Shown: positions 44,709 to 54,540 of the stretch, in pieces
Layout: every line of letters starts with the position of its first letter
Position numbering within the stretch: the stretch's first letter is position 1
From: Chloroflexota bacterium
GTDB lineage: Bacteria > Chloroflexota > Anaerolineae > Anaerolineales > Villigracilaceae
Assembly: GCA_021414245.1 (NCBI GenBank)
Contig: JAIOOU010000017.1
Location: forward strand, 434,001-498,000
Length of the DNA stretch: 64,000 nt
Reading direction: 5' to 3'
The notes under the pieces: generated by a model
Databases searched by the model: none
Told to the model about the DNA's origin: nothing
The model's input: the letters and a program-made list of their open reading frames with translations, nothing else
Made by a program: the position numbers and the translations under genes

Positions 44709-44740
44709 AAAAAAGCCCCGTCTTTTGACGGGGCTTTTTT
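44709..44740. terminator. Bidirectional terminator after pyrG
   Basis: A perfect 14-bp stem (44709-44722 with 44727-44740) has a TTTT loop, with an A-run on one side and a T-run on the other. It separates the convergent pyrG and flp genes. Confidence 0.92.
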
Positions 44741-44755
44741 GTTTTATGACGTAAA

Positions 44756-44911
44756 TTAGACGCCGGACAGACTGGAGTTGATCTTGCTGAACACGTTGCC
44801 GATGATCGGTCCGAGAATCATAAGAGCCGCGATAACGACAATGGCTACCAAAACGAGGATTAATGCGTATTCAACAAGGCCCTGGCCTTTTTCTTTGGGT
44901 GAAAATAACAT
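44756..44911 (-). CDS. flp: Flp/Fap-type pilin
   Basis: 51 residues. A short basic leader ends in EKG, followed by QGLVEYALIL: Gly at the prepilin-peptidase cut, with Glu5 and Tyr6 of the mature form, the Flp hallmark. One long hydrophobic helix and a short polar tail follow. It would assemble into a thin Tad/Flp pilus for adhesion or secretion. AAGGAG lies nine bases upstream, choosing this start over the longer open frame. No tad genes are within the window. Confidence 0.9.
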   Translation of the reverse strand: MLFSPKEKGQGLVEYALILVLVAIVVIAALMILGPIIGNVFSKINSSLSGV

Positions 44912-44966
44912 GATGGAATCTCCTTTTTCTAAGATTTCCGGGGAACAACTCCCAGGATTTAAGTTA

Positions 44967-44994
44967 ATTTTACACCTAATACGAAATATGACAA
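44967..44994 (-). promoter_or_regulatory. Promoter of the Flp pilin gene
   Basis: On the minus strand TTGTCA (44989-44994) and TAAAAT (44967-44972) are 16 bases apart. Confidence 0.6.
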
Positions 44995-45050
44995 GAGAAG
45001 ATGCATTCACCATCTTAACGGTATTGTTAACCTGCCGGAATGCCCCAAAA

Positions 45051-47097
<2,047 letters not shown>

Positions 47098-47107
47098 TCA
47101 ACAAGCG

Positions 47108-47139
47108 CCAACGGGGATCAACTCCCCGTTGGTTTTTTT
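47108..47139 (+). terminator. Terminator of eno
   Basis: A 10-bp stem (CCAACGGGGA with TCCCCGTTGG) and five-base loop are followed by seven T. It lies 19 bases before the next gene. Confidence 0.92.
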
Positions 47140-47157
47140 ATATTTCCAGGAGGAAAT

Positions 47158-48282
47158 ATGGCAAACAATAAGGATGCGGAACGATATCTCGCCAACCGTC
47201 AAAAGGAGATCGATGGAGCCGCCCTCTACCTCGCCCTGGCGGAAGCAGAAAAACAGCCGCAAATGGCCGAAGTCTACAAGCGGCTTTCCGCCAGCGAGGG
47301 AAAACATGCTGCTGCATGGGACAGGAAACTGGAAGAACTGCATGTCCCGATTCCCCCACGCAAACCAACCGGTCGGACCCGGATCCTGATCTGGCTTGCG
47401 AAACGCTTCGGACCGCAATTTGTTCTGCCCACCATCACAGGAAATGAAAAAGCCGACAGCATGGCTTATGATGGTCAAGCCGACGCAGAGGCCAGGGAAT
47501 TTTCAAAGGATGAAAAGTCTCATGCCCGGCTGATCTCGATGGCATCCAATTCAAGCCGCGGCCTTCCCGGCGGAAGCGTGGCACAAATGGAAGGCCGCCA
47601 CCGTGCTGGCGGCGGGAATGCGTTGCGCGCTGCAGTACTGGGAGCCAATGATGGGCTGGTCTCCATTTTGAGCCTCGTCATGGGCGTGGCCGGGGCAACA
47701 GATTCCAATTCCGCGGTGTTAATCGCAGGCATGGCGGGACTGCTGGCAGGAGCCGGGTCCATGGCCCTGGGCGAGTGGCTTTCCGTGCAAAGTTCGCGGG
47801 AACTTTATGAAAATCAGATCAAGATCGAGGCGGAGGAAATCGCTGAAAGCCCAGAACAGGAACAGGAGGAATTGGCCCTGATCTATCAATCGAAGGGACT
47901 GCCCGAGGAGCGTGCGCGTGAACTGGCAGCCCACATGATGGCGGATAAAGGGAGTATTTTGGACACCCTTGCACGCGAAGAACTCGGAATTGACCCTGAA
48001 GAATTGGGAGGCTCAGCCTACGAGGCTGCCTTCACCTCCTTCTTCTTATTTGCAGTCGGTGCGATCTTCCCCTTGTTCCCATTTTTGTTCTGGAGCGGAA
48101 ATCTCGCAATCTACATCAGCCTGGCAGTCAGCGGCGTGGGCTTGTTCATTATAGGGGCCGCAATCACTTTGATGACGGGTCGTGGCATTCTGTTTTCGGG
48201 CACACGCCAGGTATTGGTTGGGATTGCCGCCGCTCTGTTGACCTTTGGCATAGGACGGTTAATCGGTGTTTCACTGACTTAA
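47158..48282 (+). CDS. Membrane-bound ferritin-like iron transporter (MbfA/VIT1-CCC1 family)
   Basis: 374 residues. Residues 1-140 form a rubrerythrin/ferritin-like helical domain with Glu and ExxH ligands (QKEIDGAALYL, ASEGKHAAAW, DEKSHARL). From about 160 a VIT1/CCC1 transporter follows with five helices: LRAAVLGANDGLVSILSLVMGVAGA is its signature, followed by GAGSMALGEWLSVQSSRELYENQ. In Agrobacterium and Bradyrhizobium such MbfA proteins export iron and protect against peroxide. GGAGGAAAT lies just before the ATG. The ferritin half probably senses or gathers Fe(II) in the cytoplasm. Confidence 0.9.
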   Translation: MANNKDAERYLANRQKEIDGAALYLALAEAEKQPQMAEVYKRLSASEGKHAAAWDRKLEELHVPIPPRKPTGRTRILIWLAKRFGPQFVLPTITGNEKADSMAYDGQADAEAREFSKDEKSHARLISMASNSSRGLPGGSVAQMEGRHRAGGGNALRAAVLGANDGLVSILSLVMGVAGATDSNSAVLIAGMAGLLAGAGSMALGEWLSVQSSRELYENQIKIEAEEIAESPEQEQEELALIYQSKGLPEERARELAAHMMADKGSILDTLAREELGIDPEELGGSAYEAAFTSFFLFAVGAIFPLFPFLFWSGNLAIYISLAVSGVGLFIIGAAITLMTGRGILFSGTRQVLVGIAAALLTFGIGRLIGVSLT

Positions 48283-48313
48283 AACATTCGCGAGGATGTT
48301 TCAACTTAACACT

Positions 48314-48356
48314 TTATAACGGGTCCGGCTGAGTAATATAGCCGGACCCGTTATAA
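48314..48356 (+). terminator. Strong hairpin between the iron transporter and MFS genes, overlapping a -10 box
   Basis: A perfect 17-bp stem (48314-48330 with 48340-48356) is followed by TTT. Its right arm contains TATAAT (48352-48357), ten bases before the ATG of the MFS gene, so the element could serve as terminator and as part of the next promoter. Confidence 0.7.
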
Positions 48357-48367
48357 TTTGGCTCAAC

Positions 48368-49543
48368 ATGCAAAATAAACCCTCAAAGACAACGATCTTT
48401 CTTCTCACAGCCGGCTGTTTTCTTTCTTTCTTTGTATTTGGATTTACCGACAACCTAAAGGGGCCAACCCTGCCGTCCATGCTGGCGGAACTGCACATCA
48501 GTTACGGAACGGGAGGGAATATTTTCTTCGGCGAGTATTTTGGCTTCTTAATAGCCACCCTGATCACCGGTTTAATGGCCGATCGTTTCGGGTTGAAAAG
48601 CGCAATCCTGCTTGCCGGCGTATTCCTAGGGATCGGTGTCAGCGGGTACAGCTTTTTTCAGTCCGCGATCCTCCTGTCCGGGTCCCTTTTTATTCTTGGC
48701 ATGGGATTGGGTGCGCTTGAGCTGGGCCCGAATGCCATCATCGTCAGCCTGCACCATGAAAGAAAAGGGCTCTATCTTAATCTTATGGCCATGTTGCACG
48801 GACTTGGCTCGTTAATGGCACCGCTCTTCGCAGGCTGGCTCCTGAGTTTGAGCATTTCCTGGCGCATGATCTATCGCTGGGACATTCTATTGATCGCGCT
48901 GTTTGTGTTTATTTTTGCCTTCCTGAGATTTCCGAAGGCAGAGAAAAAAACACAGCTGGACTTCCGTCACCTGCCGCAAATCGCATTCAAGGAACAGCTC
49001 CCCTGGTTTTATTCCCTAATCACATTTTACGTCGCGCTCGAGATCGGCCTGGCCTCCTGGCTGGTCACATACCTGCAGCAAATTCATCATTTTGAGGTGC
49101 AAGCCAGCAATCAATCCCTTTCCATGTTCTTTGCCATGCTCATGCTCGGGCGTTTGCTTGGAGGTTTTTTTGTGCAGAGAATAGGATATTTACGATCAAT
49201 CCTTTTCATGACCCTGGGCGCCGTGATCTGCATCGCCGCCGGGCTGTTCGGCCCGGGAGAATTTGCCTGGCTTCTGCCCATTTCAGGTCTTTTCCTGTCC
49301 ATCATGTTCCCCACCATCACCGCAGCAGTTTCAGATTCTCACCCGGAAAATGGCAACACCATTCTCGGAACGCTCTTTACTTTCGCAGGCCTGGGGGGTG
49401 TTTTCGGTCCGTGGGTGATCGGTTGGGCAAGTGACTTGTTGGGTCTGCAGTTTGGATTTTCGATCCTGATCCTCTTTTTGATGGCCATGCTCGCATCCAT
49501 CTTCATTCTTTTCAAAGGACAATTCAATGGAAAAAATTCTTAA
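48368..49543 (+). CDS. MFS transporter
   Basis: 391 residues with twelve predicted helices. MFS signatures are visible: FFGEYFGFLIATLITGLMADRFGLKS in the loop between helices 2 and 3, and GMGLGALELGPNA in helix 4. The pattern is like the FucP/sugar MFS branch, but the substrate cannot be read. Its last 17 bases overlap the start of a Gfo/Idh/MocA oxidoreductase gene, which suggests that the pair imports and oxidises the same sugar or polyol. No clear ribosome site precedes it. Confidence 0.88.
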   Translation: MQNKPSKTTIFLLTAGCFLSFFVFGFTDNLKGPTLPSMLAELHISYGTGGNIFFGEYFGFLIATLITGLMADRFGLKSAILLAGVFLGIGVSGYSFFQSAILLSGSLFILGMGLGALELGPNAIIVSLHHERKGLYLNLMAMLHGLGSLMAPLFAGWLLSLSISWRMIYRWDILLIALFVFIFAFLRFPKAEKKTQLDFRHLPQIAFKEQLPWFYSLITFYVALEIGLASWLVTYLQQIHHFEVQASNQSLSMFFAMLMLGRLLGGFFVQRIGYLRSILFMTLGAVICIAAGLFGPGEFAWLLPISGLFLSIMFPTITAAVSDSHPENGNTILGTLFTFAGLGGVFGPWVIGWASDLLGLQFGFSILILFLMAMLASIFILFKGQFNGKNS

Positions 49544-50507
49544 TTGGGGCTTACTGTCGACGGCACGGATCAATCGCGCCCTGATCAACCCCTTGAACGC
49601 ATCAGAGCGGACCCGGTTACTGGCCGTCGCTTCGAGGAGCCAGGTTTCGGCTGATGAATATGCCCGGGAATGGAAGATTCCGCGGGCCTACGGATCTTAC
49701 GAGGCCCTGCTCGAAGACCCCGAGATCGATGTCATTTACAACTCCCTGCCGAATCACCTGCATGCAGAATGGACGGCCAGGGCCCTGCAGGCGGGAAAAC
49801 ATGTTTTATGCGAAAAGCCAATGGGTCTCAGCCTGGGCGAGATGGACGAGATGGCAAAGACCGCCCGTGAAACAGGAAAGGTTCTGGCCGAGGCCTTTAT
49901 GTATCGCCATCACGACCAGACCTTGAAGGCCAAAGAACTGGTGGACAGCGGCGTCCTTGGAAGGATCCAGCTGATCAAGGGCGCCTTCACTTTTACCCTC
50001 GAGCGTGAGGGGAATTACCGCTGGATGAGCGACATGGGTGGAGGCAGTATTTGGGATGTAGGCTGTTATCCCATTTCGTTCGGGCGCACGCTCGTCGGTG
50101 CCGAACCGCTTGAAGTGTTTGGCTGGCAGGTTACGGGTCGGGGAGGAAGCGATGATTCATTCATCGGGCAAATGAAATTCAAGGAGGGAATCCATATGCA
50201 ATTCGATTGCGGATTCAAATCGCCTGCCCGTTCGATGATGGAGATCGTCGGCAGCGAAGGGATTCTAAACATACCGAACCCTTTCAAACCGGGAAGCCAT
50301 AATGAGATTTATCTGACCCGAAACGGTGAAACTGAGACGATCAAGGTCCCCGGCCGGGAATTGTATCTCGGTGAGGTGGAGGACATGTGTGACACAGTCC
50401 TGCTGGGCAGCCCCCAGCGCATCCCCCTGGAGGACAGCCGAAAAAATGTAGCCGTGATCCTGGCCCTGCTCGAATCAGCCAGAACCGGAAAAATCGTCAT
50501 TGTCTAG
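49527..50507 (+). CDS. Gfo/Idh/MocA family oxidoreductase
   Basis: 326 residues. The N-terminal Rossmann fold begins LNWGLLSTARINRA, with Ser-Thr replacing part of the usual Gly-rich turn. The family motif EKP (VLCEKPMGLSL) is present. The second domain has the beta-sheet dimer face, with a candidate catalytic His-Asp region (WDVGCYPISFGR). Such enzymes oxidise sugars, polyols or sugar dimers with NAD(P). It overlaps the MFS gene by 17 bases. Substrate is unknown. Confidence 0.9.
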   Translation: MEKILNWGLLSTARINRALINPLNASERTRLLAVASRSQVSADEYAREWKIPRAYGSYEALLEDPEIDVIYNSLPNHLHAEWTARALQAGKHVLCEKPMGLSLGEMDEMAKTARETGKVLAEAFMYRHHDQTLKAKELVDSGVLGRIQLIKGAFTFTLEREGNYRWMSDMGGGSIWDVGCYPISFGRTLVGAEPLEVFGWQVTGRGGSDDSFIGQMKFKEGIHMQFDCGFKSPARSMMEIVGSEGILNIPNPFKPGSHNEIYLTRNGETETIKVPGRELYLGEVEDMCDTVLLGSPQRIPLEDSRKNVAVILALLESARTGKIVIV

Positions 50508-50527
50508 CACCAGTCTGGGATTATAAT
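50500..50527 (+). promoter_or_regulatory. Promoter of the sugar ABC ATPase gene
   Basis: TTGTCT (50500-50505) and TATAAT (50522-50527) are 16 bases apart. The -35 box overlaps the end of the oxidoreductase gene. Confidence 0.6.
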
Positions 50528-50560
50528 TACCCCACTATATTCTATTGACTGGAGGATATC

Positions 50561-51661
50561 ATGGCAAGTGTAACATTCCAAAATGTGCAAAAGAAGTTTG
50601 GTGATCTAACCATCATCAAAGGCCTCGACATCACTGTTGAGGACAAAGAGTTTCTCGTTTTGGTCGGCCCGTCCGGCTGTGGAAAAACCACGGCCCTGCG
50701 CCTGCTGGCCGGATTGGAAGAGATTACCGCTGGCGAAATCAAAATCGGTGACCGTGTGGTGAACGATGTTGCACCGAAAGACCGCGATATTGCCATGGTA
50801 TTCCAATCCTACGCGTTATATCCACATCTTTCCGTGTACGACAACATGGCCTTTGGCCTAAAATTGCGCAAAACGCCCAAGGATGAAATCAAACGACGCG
50901 TGAACGAAGCCGCGGATATTTTGGGGATCCAGGATCTGCTTCAGCGTAAACCACGACAGCTTTCGGGCGGTCAACGCCAGCGTGTGGCAGTGGGCCGCGC
51001 CATCGTGCGGGAACCGAAGGTCTTCCTGTTTGATGAACCCCTCTCAAACCTAGACGCCAAACTTCGCGTGCAAATGCGCGCCGAGATCAGCAAGCTTCAT
51101 CAACGGCTGCAGACCACATTCATTTATGTGACTCATGACCAAACCGAGGCGATGACCATGGCAAGCCGCATTGCGGTCATCAACAAGGGAAACCTTCAGC
51201 AGCTGGATACTCCCCAAAACCTCTACGACCGCCCCAACAACCTCTTCGTGGCCGGTTTTATTGGCTCCCCTTCGATGAATTTCTTTCCGGCAAAAATCGA
51301 AAAGAACGGCAATAAATTCTTCGTGGACACCGAGGATTTCAAAGTTCAAATCCCGGATAACCTCTCTGGACCCTACAAAGGCATGGACGGAAAGAAAGTC
51401 GTGTTTGGCATCCGCCCCGAGAATATCCACGATCCTGAATTCGCGCCGAATAACATTCACGGTGAAAAAATCTCCGCCAAGGTCGACGTTACCGAACTCA
51501 TGGGCAACGAAACCCTGCTTTATCTCGTCAGCGGAAAAAACACATTTGTTGGCCGGGTTGATCCCCGCTCCCACTTGCGGGTCGGCAATCAAACCCAGTT
51601 TATCTTCGATATGGATAAATTCCACATCTTCGATGCCGAAACCGAACAGGCAGTTCGATAA
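50561..51661 (+). CDS. Sugar ABC transporter ATP-binding protein, MalK/UgpC/MsmX type
   Basis: 366 residues. Walker A is GPSGCGKTTALR, signature LSGGQRQRVAVGRA, Walker B VFLFDEPLSNLDA, and the switch His is in VTHDQTEAM. A C-terminal regulatory domain with two OB/TOBE folds follows (GIRPENIHDPEF). This class energises carbohydrate importers and may serve more than one of them. It lies upstream of the ROK regulator and binding-protein genes and is separated from them by a terminator, so it can be expressed independently. GGAGG precedes the ATG. Confidence 0.95.
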   Translation: MASVTFQNVQKKFGDLTIIKGLDITVEDKEFLVLVGPSGCGKTTALRLLAGLEEITAGEIKIGDRVVNDVAPKDRDIAMVFQSYALYPHLSVYDNMAFGLKLRKTPKDEIKRRVNEAADILGIQDLLQRKPRQLSGGQRQRVAVGRAIVREPKVFLFDEPLSNLDAKLRVQMRAEISKLHQRLQTTFIYVTHDQTEAMTMASRIAVINKGNLQQLDTPQNLYDRPNNLFVAGFIGSPSMNFFPAKIEKNGNKFFVDTEDFKVQIPDNLSGPYKGMDGKKVVFGIRPENIHDPEFAPNNIHGEKISAKVDVTELMGNETLLYLVSGKNTFVGRVDPRSHLRVGNQTQFIFDMDKFHIFDAETEQAVR

Positions 51662-51678
51662 CAAAGCCATAACCTAAA

Positions 51679-51722
51679 ATTAACTAAAAGACCGGGCTGA
51701 AATGCCCGGTCTTTTAGTTAAT
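51679..51722 (+). terminator. Terminator of the sugar ABC ATPase gene
   Basis: A perfect 19-bp stem (51679-51697 with 51704-51722) has a six-base loop, with T-rich right arm (CTTTTAGTTAAT). Confidence 0.85.
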
Positions 51723-51761
51723 TAAGCATAGAAATTTTAAGGTCGAGGTTTGTTAAAACAC

Positions 51762-51789
51762 TTGATTTAATAGAATTCTATGCTATTAT
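51762..51789 (+). promoter_or_regulatory. Promoter of the ROK regulator with palindrome between the boxes
   Basis: TTGATT (51762-51767) and TATTAT (51784-51789) are 16 bases apart. The spacer contains the perfect palindrome ATAGAATTCTAT (51770-51781), a natural place for an autoregulatory operator. Confidence 0.6.
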
Positions 51790-51837
51790 TAACCAAGATA
51801 GGCATAAGAAGTATTGTTTGATTCAGGTGTATAAACC

Positions 51838-53112
51838 ATGTTTTATTGGATACCAGCCAATCAAAATATTAAGAATTTTAACAAACATTCTGCAGTGGAC
51901 CTGATCCGCTTTGCTTCCAATGGCATTTCGAGAACAGACCTGTCTGATCAGATGGGATTGACCCGCGCCGCTGTAAGCATGATTGTTACTGATTTACTCG
52001 AAAACGGGGTTATTCTCGAGGCAGAAAGCCGTGCGACCCCAAATGGCCGCCCCCCTGTTGTACTTGAAATCAACCCCAAACGAGGATTGGTCGCTGCGGT
52101 TGACATGGGTGCCACTCACATTAATATAGCCGTTGCTGATTTCTCAGCAAAAATAATCGAAGAAATCTCCCTTTCCTTTGACATTAATCAAGGTCCCCAA
52201 ATCTGCCTGGCCGAAGCGGACCGTATCCTGAAGGAACTTCTGGCCCACTCCGGCATCAACATTTCCCAGATCATGGCGGTTGGAGTTGGCGTTCCAGGGC
52301 CGGTCATTACCGATGCCGGGATCGTTGTTTCTCCACCAATTATGCCGGGTTGGGACGGGTATCCGATTCGCGACTCCCTTCAGAAACAATGGGGCATTCC
52401 TGTTTCCCTTAACAACGACGCAGAACTGGGTGCCCTGGGTGAATGGGCTTATGGCGCAGGCCGTGGAGAAAAAAATCTGGCCTTTATAAAAGTCGGTTCC
52501 GGCATTGGCGCAGGATTGATTATTAATCAACAGATCTATGGTGGCACCACTGGTTCTGCTGGTGAGATCGGCCATTTGACCATCGATGAAAACGGTCCAT
52601 TATGTACTTGTGGAAACCGGGGCTGCATGGAGGCCTTTGCAGGCGGGCATGCCATTGCACAGCAAGCCAGGGAATTGGTGAAATCAGGCAAACGAACCCT
52701 GTTATCCAATATTCCCGTGGAGAACCTGACCGCCCAGGAGGTTGCCAAGGCAGCGCGGCGTGGAGATCTGCCGTCACAGGAGATCATTATGCGTGCAGGC
52801 ACATTTATTGGTATCGCGATTGCGGGTCTCGTCAATTTATTCAACCCGGGAGCCGTGATCATTGGCGGCGGCGTTGCGCAGGCCGGCGACCTCCTGACGA
52901 CCTCCATTCGTCAGGCAGTCCGGGAACGTTCCCTGCGGGCTTCGGAACAGGGTGTTCATATTACGACCGCAATGCTTGGAAAACGCTCCTCTCTAATGGG
53001 TGCTACCGTGCAGGCAATCAATATTGCCATTCACGATGCAATTGAAAGAAAAAATCCTGTATCCAAGGAAGCACTTTCGGCTGAAATTAAACAGGTGGCC
53101 GCAACCGAATAA
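51838..53112 (+). CDS. ROK family transcriptional regulator (NagC/XylR/Mlc type)
   Basis: 424 residues. A winged helix-turn-helix fills about residues 15-75 (GISRTDLSDQMGLTRAAVSMIV). The ROK sugar-kinase-like domain follows: ATP-site DMGATHINIA, the sugar-site region NNDAELGALGEWAYGAG with candidate catalytic Asp, and the ROK zinc motif CTCGNRGCMEA. Presence of both the DNA-binding part and an intact kinase-like site means it may bind sugar as an inducer and could still phosphorylate it; most such regulators do not. It lies directly before the binding-protein gene and likely controls the sugar locus. Confidence 0.92.
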   Translation: MFYWIPANQNIKNFNKHSAVDLIRFASNGISRTDLSDQMGLTRAAVSMIVTDLLENGVILEAESRATPNGRPPVVLEINPKRGLVAAVDMGATHINIAVADFSAKIIEEISLSFDINQGPQICLAEADRILKELLAHSGINISQIMAVGVGVPGPVITDAGIVVSPPIMPGWDGYPIRDSLQKQWGIPVSLNNDAELGALGEWAYGAGRGEKNLAFIKVGSGIGAGLIINQQIYGGTTGSAGEIGHLTIDENGPLCTCGNRGCMEAFAGGHAIAQQARELVKSGKRTLLSNIPVENLTAQEVAKAARRGDLPSQEIIMRAGTFIGIAIAGLVNLFNPGAVIIGGGVAQAGDLLTTSIRQAVRERSLRASEQGVHITTAMLGKRSSLMGATVQAINIAIHDAIERKNPVSKEALSAEIKQVAATE

Positions 53113-53218
53113 AGGAGGTGATAACCCGTTCAAAGTGACCCGTCGTACTGCCCATGATAAAATTGTCCCAGTGTAATCAACACACCATCTAAAACTATCC
53201 TAAGTAAGGAGAAGAGTA

Positions 53219-54451
53219 ATGAAAAAGTTAAGCATTTTATTCAGCCTGTTGGTGATCGCCAGCATCGCTTTGACCGCCTGTGGTGGATCAGCCCCGGCTG
53301 CAACTGAAGCCCCCGCTGGTTCCGAAGCCCCGGCTGCCACCCAGGCCCCCGCCGCTGAGCCCATCGAAGTCACCTTCTGGCATGCCTACGGCACCGGCTC
53401 TGCTGAAGAGACCGCCCTGGCTGGCATTCTTGCCCAAGCCGCGATCGATCTTCCTCAATATAAGATCAACGTCCTTCAGGTTCCTTTCAATGACATCTTC
53501 ACCAAATACGAAACCGACGTGGCCGCAGGCGGCGGACCAGACATGTTCATCGCCCCCAACGACAACCTCGGTTCCGAGGTACGCGGTGGATTGATCATGG
53601 ACATCACCGATCTGGCTGCCGGCAAACTCGCTGACTACAGCGACCTCGCCAAGGGCGGCATGATGTACGAAGGCAAGCTCTATGGTGTTCCTGAATCCTT
53701 GAAAGCCGTTGCTTTCTGGTACAACACCGATATGCTCGCCACTCCTCCCGCCACCACCGATGAACTCAAGGCTTTGATGGAAGGCGGCACACCGGTCTCC
53801 ATCACCTACGGCTGCTACCATGAATGGGGCTTTTTCGGCTCCTTCGGCGGCCAAATCTTCGATGCAGACTTCAATTTCGTCACCGACGAAGCCAACCAGG
53901 CCAAGGTCACCGAAGCGGTCTCCTATCTCAATGACCTCTATCAGATCTCCAAGGCGAACGGCTGGCCCAAGAATGATGCTGATGGTCTCGCCCCCTTCAC
54001 TGAAGGCACTGTTGCCGCCATTACCAATGGCAACTGGGCCATGGGCGATTACCGCAAGGCTTTGGGTGACAAACTCGCTGTAGCTCCATTGCCCGCCGGC
54101 CCCGGTGGTCCTTCCAACCCGCTCCTGGGTGTGGATGGCTACTACTTCAACCCGAACAGCGCCAACCCGGAAGCTGCCCTCGAAGTTGCAATGTACCTGA
54201 CCAACGCTGCCGCTCAAACTGCCATGATGAATGATGCCGGACACGTTCCTGCCAACAATACCGTGGAAGTAACCGATCCATTGATCAAGAGCCTGCTCGA
54301 CGCTTTTGCCACCTCCTACTTCCGCCCCCAGTCAGAATCCATGGGCAACTATTGGGGTAATTTCTGCGGAACCGACCAGGTCTTTGAAGCAGGCACTCCC
54401 GCTGCTGACTGGGTCAAGGCTGGTTTCGAAGGCGCCACCAAACCCAAATAA
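53219..54451 (+). CDS. Maltose/maltodextrin-type extracellular solute-binding lipoprotein
   Basis: 410 residues. The lipobox is LTAC (Cys21), then an Ala/Pro/Thr/Glu linker to about residue 48. The mature part matches family 1 binding proteins: VTFWHAYGTGS near the start, GGPDMFIAPNDNLG, and AITNGNWAMGDYRKALG. It binds an oligosaccharide and hands it to the two permeases downstream. AAGGAG lies eight bases before the ATG. A hairpin separates it from the permease genes, which would favour more binding protein than permease. Ligand assignment to maltodextrin rests on the two GH13 genes nearby. Confidence 0.92.
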   Translation: MKKLSILFSLLVIASIALTACGGSAPAATEAPAGSEAPAATQAPAAEPIEVTFWHAYGTGSAEETALAGILAQAAIDLPQYKINVLQVPFNDIFTKYETDVAAGGGPDMFIAPNDNLGSEVRGGLIMDITDLAAGKLADYSDLAKGGMMYEGKLYGVPESLKAVAFWYNTDMLATPPATTDELKALMEGGTPVSITYGCYHEWGFFGSFGGQIFDADFNFVTDEANQAKVTEAVSYLNDLYQISKANGWPKNDADGLAPFTEGTVAAITNGNWAMGDYRKALGDKLAVAPLPAGPGGPSNPLLGVDGYYFNPNSANPEAALEVAMYLTNAAAQTAMMNDAGHVPANNTVEVTDPLIKSLLDAFATSYFRPQSESMGNYWGNFCGTDQVFEAGTPAADWVKAGFEGATKPK

Positions 54452-54478
54452 GCTTAGATCTTGAAATTTGTAATACAA

Positions 54479-54509
54479 TGGAGCGGACGGTGTAACACCG
54501 TCCGCTCCA
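54479..54509 (+). terminator. Hairpin between binding-protein and permease genes
   Basis: A perfect 14-bp GC-rich stem (54479-54492 with 54496-54509) has a TAA loop and no T-run. It probably blocks 3' decay of the binding-protein mRNA rather than stopping transcription fully. Confidence 0.6.
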
Positions 54510-54540
54510 AATATGATTATTCCTATCAGGAGAGAAGACC

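Noticed and set aside
53288-54244. 318-codon minus-strand frame
   Set aside because: It is antisense to the binding-protein gene; the Gly-rich composition comes from complementing GCC/ACC-rich codons.
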